Part shown: piece by piece, positions 1-5,091 of the stretch
Numbering within the stretch: position 1 is the stretch's first letter
Layout of the letters: the number at the start of each line of letters is the position of its first letter
Assembly: GCA_964462145.1 (NCBI GenBank)
Contig: CAYWYB010000328.1
Location: 1 to 5,810 of the forward strand
DNA: 5,810 nt
Source: GCA-2731375 sp964462145
GTDB taxonomy: Bacteria; Pseudomonadota; Alphaproteobacteria; GCA-2731375
Reading direction: 5' to 3'
The notes under the pieces: model-generated
The model's input: the letters and a program-made list of their open reading frames with translations, nothing else
The model's database searches: none
What the model was told of the DNA's origin: nothing
Translations under genes and position numbers: made by a program

Positions 1-221
1 GGGAAACCAACCTCGATCTCCTTAAAGCCCAATTTCAGCAGATGATTGAAGAAATGCAGCTTTTTCTGCCGGCCCATGGGATCGATCAGGGCCTGATTGC
101 CGTCCCGCAGATCGACCGAGCACCAAATCGGTGCTTTGTCGATGACCTGGCCGGGCCATTGCCGGTTGGGCAGATCAATGGGCGGGAAGGCTCGGTATTT
201 ATGGATGGCCATGGTGTTCAT
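1..221 (-). CDS. leuA: 2-isopropylmalate synthase, N-terminal part (runs off left edge)
   Basis: This is the 5' end of the gene for the first committed enzyme of leucine biosynthesis, which condenses acetyl-CoA with 2-oxoisovalerate to give 2-isopropylmalate in the cytosol. The 73 visible residues start MNTMAIHKYRAFPP and contain PIWCSVDLRDGNQALIDPM at residues 31-49. That is the hallmark of the long (about 560-residue) LeuA form; R39 and D40 correspond to the conserved catalytic arginine and metal-binding aspartate of the DRE-TIM aldolase fold. GFKEIEVGF follows at 65-73. The ATG at 221 is preferred because GAGGAGC lies 8 bases upstream (229-235); an in-frame ATG at 212 has no such site. About 490 residues lie outside the window. 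The long upstream region on the same strand carries possible promoter and leader elements. Identity is from direct motif recognition and is very secure. Confidence 0.96.
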   Translation of the reverse strand, partial: MNTMAIHKYRAFPPIDLPNRQWPGQVIDKAPIWCSVDLRDGNQALIDPMGRQKKLHFFNHLLKLGFKEIEVGF

Positions 222-274
222 GATGTTCGCTCCTCAGCGTGTGGGCCGCCGGGTAGCCCGTGGGACCCCATCGC

Positions 275-305
275 GCGCCCATTTCGAAAAATTACGAAAC
301 GGCGC
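275..305 (-). promoter_or_regulatory. Stable hairpin in the leuA leader
   Basis: Read on the minus strand, GGCGC's complement GCGCC (305-301) followed by GTTTCG (300-295) pairs with CGAAAT (286-281) and GGCGC (279-275), leaving a single bulged base at 280 and an 8-base loop TAATTTTT. This gives about 11 pairs, one of them G-U. It sits between the small leader ORF and leuA, ending 53 bases before the leuA start codon. No U-tract follows it, so it is not a classical terminator. It could be part of an attenuator or a chance structure; its function is unknown. Confidence 0.4.
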
Positions 306-356
306 CGCGGCACGGGCCAGCAGGCGGCTAGATGACAATATCTGGATTCGGTAATT

Positions 357-488
357 TCAGTCGTGCAATAGAACATTTGACGCGTGGTCCCTTAGCGTGC
401 GCGCAAAAAGTGCGGCATCCCGGTGCCCCTCGAGGCCCGGGTCGCTAAGTCGCAGGGCAAGGCCCGCTATGTGATACATCCGCGTCAT
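357..488 (-). CDS. Small leucine-rich ORF in the leuA leader (possible leader peptide)
   Basis: A 43-codon ORF begins with ATG at 488 and ends with TGA at 357-359, upstream of leuA and on the same strand. It starts MTRMYHIAGLALRLSDPG and ends NVLLHD. Eight of 43 residues are leucine, and two of these use CTA, a codon usually rare in GC-rich genomes. About 65% of third positions are G or C, consistent with real coding. No clear Shine-Dalgarno sequence precedes it. If the proposed promoter at 499-525 is right, transcription would start only a few bases before the ATG, so translation might be nearly leaderless. A leucine-sensing leader peptide for leuA is attractive, but the leucine codons are scattered rather than in a run, and no terminator hairpin with a U-tract follows. 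It may equally be an unrelated small protein or not translated. I do not recognise a family. Confidence 0.4.
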   Translation of the reverse strand: MTRMYHIAGLALRLSDPGLEGHRDAALFARTLRDHASNVLLHD

Positions 489-498
489 GGTCAGCGAA

Positions 499-525
499 AC
501 TATCTTTCGTATCGGTTCGCGTCAA
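499..525 (-). promoter_or_regulatory. Possible sigma-70-type promoter for the leuA leader
   Basis: On the minus strand, TTGACG at 525-520 matches the -35 consensus in five of six positions. GATAGT at 504-499 matches the -10 consensus in four of six, with a short spacing of 15 bases. Transcription would begin near 492 and give a leuA 5' leader of roughly 270 nt. The weak -10 and short spacer keep confidence low. Confidence 0.35.
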
Positions 526-530
526 GCGGG

Positions 531-565
531 TTAACCATAGAAAGCAGGAGTTAAGGGTTCGTTAA
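531..565. promoter_or_regulatory. CtrA-like TTAA motifs upstream of the leuA leader
   Basis: The plus strand shows TTAA at 551-554, seven bases, and TTAA at 562-565. On the minus strand this reads TTAAC-N6-TTAAC, which fits the CtrA consensus TTAA-N7-TTAA. A half-site, TTAACCAT, lies at 531-538. CtrA is the response regulator for cell cycle, motility and development genes in alphaproteobacteria. The full motif is about 26 bases upstream of the proposed -35. The region is AT-rich, so chance occurrence is possible. Confidence 0.35.
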
Positions 566-623
566 GGCGAATTTAGGCCTGTTTTTGTGCATTTTGGCGA
601 AAATACGTTATTGCGAATAATTC

Positions 624-1898
624 TTACTTAATGCCGGATTGGCGCTCCGCGCAGTGATCCAGGGCGTGCGCCAGCAAGGTATAGCGGGTGCGGATACGGG
701 CCATCAGATCGGTGGGCCAGGCATCCGCCTCCACCAGATCGAGAAATTGATCCAGCATCAGGGGGAACTGCGCGTCATGTCCGACCTGATCCTTGGCCGG
801 CAGACGCAGAATATAGCCGCCGTCTTCGGCCGCCGTGATCTCCAGGCTCGGAAATTCCGCGCGCCATTGCGCCGCCGCCGGGTCAAGATCCGGATTTTCG
901 TACGGACGAAGGCGCATTTCCGGTTGGAAGCCGGTTTCCGGCCCGCTCGAAACCGTTACCTCGGCCTTTGTACCCCGCGCGGTAAAATTTTGCAGATCGC
1001 CACCGCCCTCCGCCTCGCGGGGACCCCAGTCGCAGTATTGCCGGACCCTGATGCCGCGCATGCTGTAATCAATCCGGCCATTGCAGGCCAGGTGCAGGAC
1101 ATCGTCTTCGACGGCATGGCTCAGATAGTCGGGAAAGGCGGCATCACCGGTGCTCTCGCGGAATAGATCGAGCGCAACCGGCGTCGTCCAGCGCTCGGCC
1201 TCGATAATCTCGACGTCGCGGTCAATATCGAAACAATGCCCCTCGCCGACGATCCACTGTGCCTGATCCACATAGTGCGATTGGATATCAACCAAGCCGT
1301 CGCCCTGGATACGGCTATCGTAAAACCAGGCCGGTCGTTGCAGGGGCTGGCCGCCGACCAGCTTCATCAGGTGATGGCGGGAGGTGAATTCAAGCGCCGG
1401 CAGTTCTGAAGAGGGATCCAGCTCGCCAAAAACCGACGCTGTATGGATCACGGCGTTGCGCAGTTGATTGAAGGCGGCATGCCGCCCGGTCATGACATCG
1501 ACGGCCAGGGGCGGATTCGCGGTGATGGCGTCGAGATGCGGCAGGTTGGCGCTGTCGGTCATCCACGGCTTGTCCGCGATAATGTGGAAACCTTCATCGT
1601 GCAGGCGGTGCATCAGGGCAAGGCGTTCGCCATTGCGGCCCGCCAAAATGACAATGTTGCCGGGACGCTCGGCGATCATGGCTTCCAGGGCGTCCTCACC
1701 AATATGGCATTGCAGGTGCCAGTCAGTGGGATGCTCCGCGCGCTTATTGAAGCCCTCAATCAAGGTGATGAATTTCTCCAAGTCCGGCCCCGGCGGGGCG
1801 TAGACATGGATGTTCCCGCCAACCCTGGCGTTGCCGGCGCTTAACAGCAATGCGGCGTGAAAGTGGCCTGGATCGTAGACTGAAATCGTGTGCGTCAT
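624..1898 (-). CDS. Gfo/Idh/MocA-like putative oxidoreductase
   Basis: This 424-residue protein is a putative NAD(P)-dependent oxidoreductase of the Gfo/Idh/MocA superfamily, whose members typically act on sugars and related polyols. The N-terminal Rossmann-like half starts ISVYDPGHFHAALLL, in place of the usual GxGxxG loop, and continues with HVYAPPGPDLEKF (31-43), IEGFNKRAEHPTDW (47-60) and NIVILAGRNG (81-90). It carries ADKPWM at 108-113, equivalent to the superfamily EKP motif with its catalytic-region lysine (K110). GLVDIQSHYVDQAQW at 201-215 holds the conserved D204 and H208. The DPGHFHAAL opening is typical of a subgroup annotated with a 'putative oxidoreductase C-terminal domain', which I recall mostly from Bacteroidetes- and Planctomycetes-type genomes. 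The substrate cannot be inferred. The ATG at 1898 starts 15 bases after the preceding stop, so it is probably the last gene of an operon. The upstream ribosome site is weak (GGGG around 1909-1912). Confidence 0.87.
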   Translation of the reverse strand: MTHTISVYDPGHFHAALLLSAGNARVGGNIHVYAPPGPDLEKFITLIEGFNKRAEHPTDWHLQCHIGEDALEAMIAERPGNIVILAGRNGERLALMHRLHDEGFHIIADKPWMTDSANLPHLDAITANPPLAVDVMTGRHAAFNQLRNAVIHTASVFGELDPSSELPALEFTSRHHLMKLVGGQPLQRPAWFYDSRIQGDGLVDIQSHYVDQAQWIVGEGHCFDIDRDVEIIEAERWTTPVALDLFRESTGDAAFPDYLSHAVEDDVLHLACNGRIDYSMRGIRVRQYCDWGPREAEGGGDLQNFTARGTKAEVTVSSGPETGFQPEMRLRPYENPDLDPAAAQWRAEFPSLEITAAEDGGYILRLPAKDQVGHDAQFPLMLDQFLDLVEADAWPTDLMARIRTRYTLLAHALDHCAERQSGIK

Positions 1899-1913
1899 AT
1901 TCGGACTACCCCG

Positions 1914-2471
1914 CTACGTTGGCCAGATCGCCTGCGTCCTGGGCCATTGTTGCAACCAGTTCTTGCTTTCCAGGCGTTCGCGATAAGCCTCCGCGCGGCG
2001 CTGGCCCGCCGGTGTCGGCCGCACGATCATATGCAATAAATCATCGATGCCATAGGGGGCCGCCAGCTCCAACCCGCCGTCCGCGGCCAGCCGGACCGCG
2101 ACGCAGGTCGGGGTCTCCAGCCAATAGCGCATGGCGTCAATGGTGTTGGTATAGGGTTGGTCGCCGTTACGTAGGTGCATGCGGGCCTGGTTTTTTGCCG
2201 ACCAGGGTACATCCGGTATGGCGTTGCGTAATTCGGCCTCAATGGCGCGCTCGCTGTCCTGGCCGATGTCGCCGGGCTGGAAGTACAGCAGGTCCACGTC
2301 GTCCAGGGGGGTGGTCTGGGAGAAGCCATGCAGATGATCCCAGACCTTGCGGCGGACAAAGCCAGCGCCAAGCCAGCAATCGGGCAGGTCCATGGACCGC
2401 GCGGCGGCCAGCACCGCCATCATCCAGGCATCGGCGGCGATCAGTGCCAGGACATCAGCCTCGCTCCGCAT
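1914..2471 (-). CDS. Nucleotidyltransferase-like protein, NTP_transf_6 (DUF925) family
   Basis: The 185-residue product starts MRSEADVLALIAADAWMM and matches the NTP_transf_6/DUF925 family, a little-characterised group resembling nucleotidyltransferases. Recognisable family segments are WLGAGFVRRKVWDHLHG (33-49), the acidic DDVDLLYF (57-64), which would carry the metal-binding aspartates, SAKNQARMH (91-99), AMRYWLETPTCVAVRL (113-128) and APYGIDDLLHMIVRPTP (138-154), with a WP pair near the C terminus. Length is normal for the family. The same frame is open further upstream to 2762, but that extension is cysteine- and arginine-rich and antisense in character to the neighbouring membrane gene's frame, so ATG 2471 is the sensible start. 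It overlaps the preceding gene by 17 bases, which suggests translational coupling, and ends 15 bases before the oxidoreductase. The transferred group and acceptor are unknown. Confidence 0.9.
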   Translation of the reverse strand: MRSEADVLALIAADAWMMAVLAAARSMDLPDCWLGAGFVRRKVWDHLHGFSQTTPLDDVDLLYFQPGDIGQDSERAIEAELRNAIPDVPWSAKNQARMHLRNGDQPYTNTIDAMRYWLETPTCVAVRLAADGGLELAAPYGIDDLLHMIVRPTPAGQRRAEAYRERLESKNWLQQWPRTQAIWPT

Positions 2472-3213
2472 CGTCCCGACGTGCCAGGCGCAAATAGAAC
2501 GACAGCAGATACAGCGACAGGAACAGGGCGAAATAGAACTCCTGGGTCTCGCTGGCGCGGATGTCCAGGGGGTAGGGGATGGGCCAGCCGAACCATTTTT
2601 CCAAACGTTGCGGCAGCCCGATGGCAATCGCCAACAGCGCCGTCGGCAGCAGTTGTTGGCCGGGCCACAGCCAATAATGCAGATCGGCGGGATCGGCGGG
2701 CCGCGGCCGCCGCCCCAGGACAAGAAACAGCGGATACAGCAGGCCCCCGACCAGGACCCCAAGTTCCAACAGCAGGCGCGGCTTTTGATCCAGCCACGAT
2801 GATGTGTTGTGCAGGTTGGTCTCGCCCTGGTCGTTCAATTGTCCGAGTGCCTCGGGCGTTTCCCAGCCTAGCCAATGCTGACCCCAGGACGCTTCTTCGC
2901 CGCCAAAATAGACGCTGCCCAGGATGATCAGTACCAGCCAACTGGTCAGGAAACTCCGGATCCGTGGGGTAGTCGGCAGCTTGGCTGCCCCAAGGCGCGC
3001 GATTTGGCGCAGGGCCAACAGGCCGGCGGCCAGCCCCGGCAGCAGGACCACGACGGTGCCGGTTTCCACCGGCCCCAGTTCGCTTTGCCACAAAGCGCGG
3101 TATAGAGGTTCGTCGGCCATGCGAAAGCCAAGCTCGATCACAACGGCGGCGATAGGCAACCACAACCAGGCCCAGATGGGCAAAACTTTATCCTGAAATT
3201 GCTGTTGCACCAC
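2455..3213 (-). CDS. Uncharacterised six-helix membrane protein with GEEASWGQ motif
   Basis: The 252-residue product is an inner-membrane protein with about six predicted hydrophobic helices, near residues 11-29, 50-69, 89-104, 147-167, 184-201 and 226-243. Between helices 3 and 4 lies a polar segment: GGEEASWGQHWLGWETPE (104-121) followed by N127 and ETNLHN (131-136). I recall similar EExSWGQ...ETP...LHN signatures in other uncharacterised bacterial membrane proteins, but no function. The clustered E106, E107, H113 and H135 could bind a metal or form a catalytic site; this is inference. A second acidic stretch, SETQEF (221-226), precedes the last helix. The start is GTG at 3213 (a second GTG follows at once, at 3210); the next in-frame ATG is residue 32 and would remove helix 1. 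No strong ribosome site is visible. It is first in the three-gene unit and lies 97 bases downstream of the FNR-type gene. Confidence 0.85.
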   Translation of the reverse strand: MVQQQFQDKVLPIWAWLWLPIAAVVIELGFRMADEPLYRALWQSELGPVETGTVVVLLPGLAAGLLALRQIARLGAAKLPTTPRIRSFLTSWLVLIILGSVYFGGEEASWGQHWLGWETPEALGQLNDQGETNLHNTSSWLDQKPRLLLELGVLVGGLLYPLFLVLGRRPRPADPADLHYWLWPGQQLLPTALLAIAIGLPQRLEKWFGWPIPYPLDIRASETQEFYFALFLSLYLLSFYLRLARRDDAERG

Positions 3214-3253
3214 ACACCCGGCATTTCACGCGCGCCATGCCGCGCGCACGGGC

Positions 3254-3262
3254 ATTGTATCA
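3254..3262 (-). promoter_or_regulatory. Possible extended -10 promoter for the three-gene unit
   Basis: On the minus strand, TGATACAAT (3262-3254) gives a TG-N extended element directly before TACAAT, five of six to the -10 consensus. The -35 region is poor, which an extended -10 can offset. Transcription would start near 3247, about 34 bases before the GTG start. It lies in the short gap after the FNR-type gene, where no intrinsic terminator is visible, so read-through is also possible. Confidence 0.4.
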
Positions 3263-3309
3263 CGAATTACAGGTGATCGAAGTTTAGGATAATTGAAATA
3301 CGCCGGAAT

Positions 3310-4065
3310 TCAGCCCTCGGCCAGCCGATGCAATCCCTCTATGTCGTTCACCTCGACCTGATTATGTTCCGGTAGCGAAATTATATTGTCGGTCTTCAGC
3401 TTGGTGAAGGTGCGGCTAACGGTTTCGATGGTCAGGCCAAGATAATCGGCGATATCGGCCCGGCTCATGGGCAATGACAGTGGATCATTAGGCAGATCGG
3501 CGGCGGAGGCCCGTTCGATCAAATTGCAGAGGAACGAGGCAATTTTTTCCAGCGCTGTCATGCGGCCCAGCAACAGCATATGTTCCTGCGCCCGGGCAAG
3601 GTTGGCGTTGGTCATGTCGAGAAGCCGGCCCTTCATGGCCGGGTTTTCCTCGCCAATGCGCTCCAGATCACCAATGGCGAAACGGCAAAGGCTGGCCTCG
3701 ACCAAGGCCTCGGCGTTGTAGGCGTGGCTTGTTCCCGAGGAAAGCCCGATGAATTCGCCGGGCAGAACGAAGCCGGTAATCTGCCGCCGTCCGTCGGGCA
3801 ACAGTTTCGACAGGCGCAAACAGCCTTTCAAGACCGTGAAGAACGAGGCCGCCCTGTCACCCTCCATGAACAGGCTTTCTTCGGGCGCCAGATCACACAG
3901 GGTATGCAGGCCTTCCAGCTTGGTCAGTGCTTCGTCATTCAGCACCGCGCAAAAGGCGCGCGACTGCACGGCGCATTCACGGCAAAAGCCTTCCGACGAC
4001 GTAGACTTCCCCCGCCGGCAGCTAATGCGGCGCGCCGGTTCTTCATAAACCTGGGTAAGATTCAT
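3310..4065 (-). CDS. fnr: FNR-type oxygen-responsive transcription regulator (Crp/Fnr family)
   Basis: This 251-residue cytosolic DNA-binding protein is a Crp/Fnr family member with the features of a [4Fe-4S] oxygen sensor. C28, C31 and C39 form C-x2-C-x7-C, the spacing seen in alphaproteobacterial FnrN/AadR-type proteins (E. coli FNR has C-x2-C-x5-C). The fourth ligand is probably C127 in EASLCRF, which aligns with E. coli FNR C122. C16, C57, C82 and C180 are extra. A cyclic-nucleotide-binding-like beta-roll spans about 45-135, the dimerisation helix about 140-175, and the helix-turn-helix about 198-230 with MSRADIADYLGLTIETVSR. The recognition residues E214, S217 and R218 match those of FNR, predicting a TTGAT-N4-ATCAA target. 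ATG 4065 has GAGGGG at 4077-4072, six bases upstream. No full FNR box is visible in the upstream region. It lies next to the three-gene unit, but a regulatory link is unproven. Confidence 0.95.
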   Translation of the reverse strand: MNLTQVYEEPARRISCRRGKSTSSEGFCRECAVQSRAFCAVLNDEALTKLEGLHTLCDLAPEESLFMEGDRAASFFTVLKGCLRLSKLLPDGRRQITGFVLPGEFIGLSSGTSHAYNAEALVEASLCRFAIGDLERIGEENPAMKGRLLDMTNANLARAQEHMLLLGRMTALEKIASFLCNLIERASAADLPNDPLSLPMSRADIADYLGLTIETVSRTFTKLKTDNIISLPEHNQVEVNDIEGLHRLAEG

Positions 4066-4114
4066 CCTGGTCCCCTCAGTCCCCTGATCGCCGTTTAGGC
4101 TCCCTCATACACGC

Positions 4115-4130
4115 CTAATGACAATATTAG
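4115..4130. promoter_or_regulatory. Inverted repeat overlapping a possible -10 of the FNR-type gene
   Basis: CTAAT (4115-4119), six bases, then ATTAG (4126-4130) form a 16-base inverted repeat 50 bases upstream of the start codon. The right arm overlaps TAATAT (minus strand, 4129-4124), a possible -10 element without a good -35. A regulator bound here could control the promoter. Five-base arms can easily arise by chance. Confidence 0.25.
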
Positions 4131-4153
4131 CCAATACTTGGTCCAGCTTACAG

Positions 4154-4172
4154 CCCAAATGTGACGTTTGGG
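4154..4172. promoter_or_regulatory. Operator-like inverted repeat CCCAAA-N7-TTTGGG
   Basis: Perfect six-base arms CCCAAA (4154-4159) and TTTGGG (4167-4172) flank seven bases, about 90-107 bases upstream of the FNR-type start codon. The right arm runs into the palindrome GGTTAACC (4171-4178). The spacing does not match an FNR/CRP box (two five-base halves separated by four or six bases). It could bind another dimeric regulator or form a weak RNA hairpin; no U-tract follows. Confidence 0.35.
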
Positions 4173-4298
4173 TTAACCAATCCTGGTTCAATCAAAGTTT
4201 TGCCACGATGGGCAATATGTCGATTGCTGCAAAATCTGTCTTTCGATGTCTCTAAAAAATGAATTTGGTTGCTGCGGAGGTCGCCAAACCCGCCATGC

Positions 4299-4366
4299 AA
4301 TAAGAAAGGGCCCCGCTGTCGCTGCCGGAGAGGAGGGGGCATTGCTATTTGCGACACGCGGGGCCC
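4299..4366 (-). terminator. Rho-independent terminator-like hairpin with U-rich tail
   Basis: GGGCCC-rich arms (4366-4351 and 4322-4308) make 15 pairs with one bulged base at 4357. Read on the minus strand, they are followed immediately by TTTCTTATT (4307-4299). On the plus strand no T-run follows the stem. This would end the candidate small RNA. The interior is unusually large for a terminator (28 bases), with its own short stem and pyrimidine loop, so it may be both terminator and functional loop. Confidence 0.5.
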
Positions 4367-4452
4367 CGATGCCTAAAAATTGGCATCATCCGGCCCGCCG
4401 CCTATCGGTCCTCGGCACGGCGGCAAGCCGGAATTAGACATAATATGGGGTC
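4299..4452 (-). ncRNA. Candidate small RNA with three hairpins and an anti-Shine-Dalgarno loop
   Basis: Minus-strand RNA from about 4452 would fold into three hairpins placed end to end. Hairpin 1 (4431-4390) has 13 continuous pairs, CCGGCUUGCCGCC with GGCGGCGGGCCGG, and a 16-base loop. Two of its pairs are U-G; on the plus strand they would be A-C mismatches, which favours minus-strand transcription. Hairpin 2 (4387-4368) pairs GAUGCC with GGCAUC around AAUUUUUA. Hairpin 3 (4366-4308) has 15 pairs with one bulge, then a 9-base internal bulge, a UGCC/GGCA stem and the apical loop CCCUCCUCUCC. UUUCUUAUU follows at 4307-4299, as at an intrinsic terminator. The loop contains CCUCCU, identical to the 16S anti-Shine-Dalgarno core and reminiscent of CCUCC-loop small RNAs of Rhizobiales and Rhodobacterales. 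I recognise no specific family. Alternatively it is an attenuator in a long leader of the FNR-type gene. Size would be 135-155 nt depending on the -10 used. Confidence 0.55.
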
Positions 4453-4458
4453 GATGAC

Positions 4459-4487
4459 ATTATATTAAAAGGCCTGGTGGACGATAA
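4459..4487 (-). promoter_or_regulatory. Possible promoter of the candidate small RNA
   Basis: On the minus strand, a perfect TATAAT (4464-4459) is preceded, after 17 bases, by TTATCG (4487-4482), a three-of-six -35. Start would be near 4452. A second, overlapping option is TATTAT about 20 bases further on, with TTAATA 17 bases before it, which would start close to hairpin 1. The area between 4432 and 4500 is markedly AT-rich compared with its flanks. Confidence 0.45.
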
Positions 4488-4538
4488 TTTTCTCAATTGA
4501 TCGTGAAGACGGGCGTTTTGCTGTAGCCTACTCTCGGA

Positions 4539-5087
4539 ATGGCGATCGAGCTCAGCACACCCCGGTTATGCCTGCGTCCATTGGTCGCGGGCGATGGGGC
4601 GGCCATGGCCGCGTTATTCGCGGATGAGGCGGTGCGAAAGCACTTGGCGGTGGGGCCAATGGATGCCAGGGGCGCGGCCAATTTCGCGGCCAGTTTCATT
4701 TCCGCCAGTGCGGATGAATGGCGTGATGGGGGCTGCGGCGCCTTGGCCGTGGTGCCGCATGATCAGGGAGGCCAATCCGGCCGGCACCCGGCCATCGGCT
4801 ATTGCGGGCTGCGTCTATTGCCCGACCGGATCACGGCGGTGGAATTGCTCTATGCCCTGGGGCCAAGCCATTGGCGCCAGGGCTTGGCGACGGAGGCGGC
4901 GGGCGCGGTCCTGGAATGGGGCTTTGCCAACCTGCCGGTGCGCGAAATTCAGGCCTTTACCCGGCCCAAACATGCCGCCTCGCGCCGGGTACTGGAAAAA
5001 CTTGGCCTGCGCTACCTTGGTGAGACTGACCGCTATTACGGCGAAACCCTGGCCGTCTACAGCCTGCCGCGCCCGCCCTTACCCTAA
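4539..5087 (+). CDS. GNAT family N-acetyltransferase (RimJ/RimL type)
   Basis: The 182-residue product is a GCN5-related acetyltransferase of the Acetyltransf_3 (RimJ/RimL-like) group, which moves acetyl from acetyl-CoA to a protein N terminus or small amine. It starts with the typical IELSTPRLCLRPL (3-15). A central strand, IGYCGLRLL (86-94), is followed by VELLYALGPSHWRQGLATEA (101-120), containing the acetyl-CoA pyrophosphate-binding loop W-x-x-G-x-A-T-E. ASRRVLEKLGLRYLGE (147-162) is the usual C-terminal motif. Length is normal. ATG 4539 leaves the complete N-terminal strand; the preceding ribosome site is weak (CGGA). No convincing promoter is visible. It is divergent from the candidate small RNA, and its TAA lies 4 bases from the stop of the converging amidotransferase gene. 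The substrate cannot be predicted. Confidence 0.92.
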   Translation: MAIELSTPRLCLRPLVAGDGAAMAALFADEAVRKHLAVGPMDARGAANFAASFISASADEWRDGGCGALAVVPHDQGGQSGRHPAIGYCGLRLLPDRITAVELLYALGPSHWRQGLATEAAGAVLEWGFANLPVREIQAFTRPKHAASRRVLEKLGLRYLGETDRYYGETLAVYSLPRPPLP

Positions 5088-5091
5088 ATAT

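Noticed and set aside
42..354. Two plus-strand ORFs antisense to leuA
   Set aside because: They mirror the LeuA coding frame, lack family features and extend into the structured leader; the minus-strand frame contains the LeuA signature.
540..623. Terminator for the three-gene unit
   Set aside because: The region is AT-rich but the best stem is only AGGC/GCCT (4 bp) with no following U-tract, so none is called.
1850..2927. Plus-strand ORFs opposite the nucleotidyltransferase and membrane genes
   Set aside because: Low-complexity arginine/glutamine/proline-rich shadows; the opposite strand carries recognisable proteins.
2441..3163. Long minus-strand frame of 240 codons inside the membrane gene
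   Set aside because: Its product is arginine- and proline-rich without helices or motifs, as expected for an out-of-frame reading of GC-rich coding DNA. The frame starting at 3213 encodes clear hydrophobic helices.
3221..3260. GCGCG/CGCGC inverted repeat after the FNR-type gene as a terminator
   Set aside because: Only about five pairs, an alternating GC tract with several registers, and no U-tract on either strand.
4182..4195. FNR box near ATCAA upstream of the FNR-type gene
   Set aside because: The partner half-site at the required four-base spacing is CCTGG rather than TTGAT.
4148..4357. 69-codon minus-strand ORF upstream of the FNR-type gene
   Set aside because: It runs through the third hairpin and the operator-like repeat, has no ribosome site or family resemblance, and the structured RNA explanation fits better.
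4246..4437. 63-codon plus-strand ORF in the intergenic region
   Set aside because: It crosses all three hairpins, has no recognisable motif, and the RNA folding evidence favours the opposite strand.
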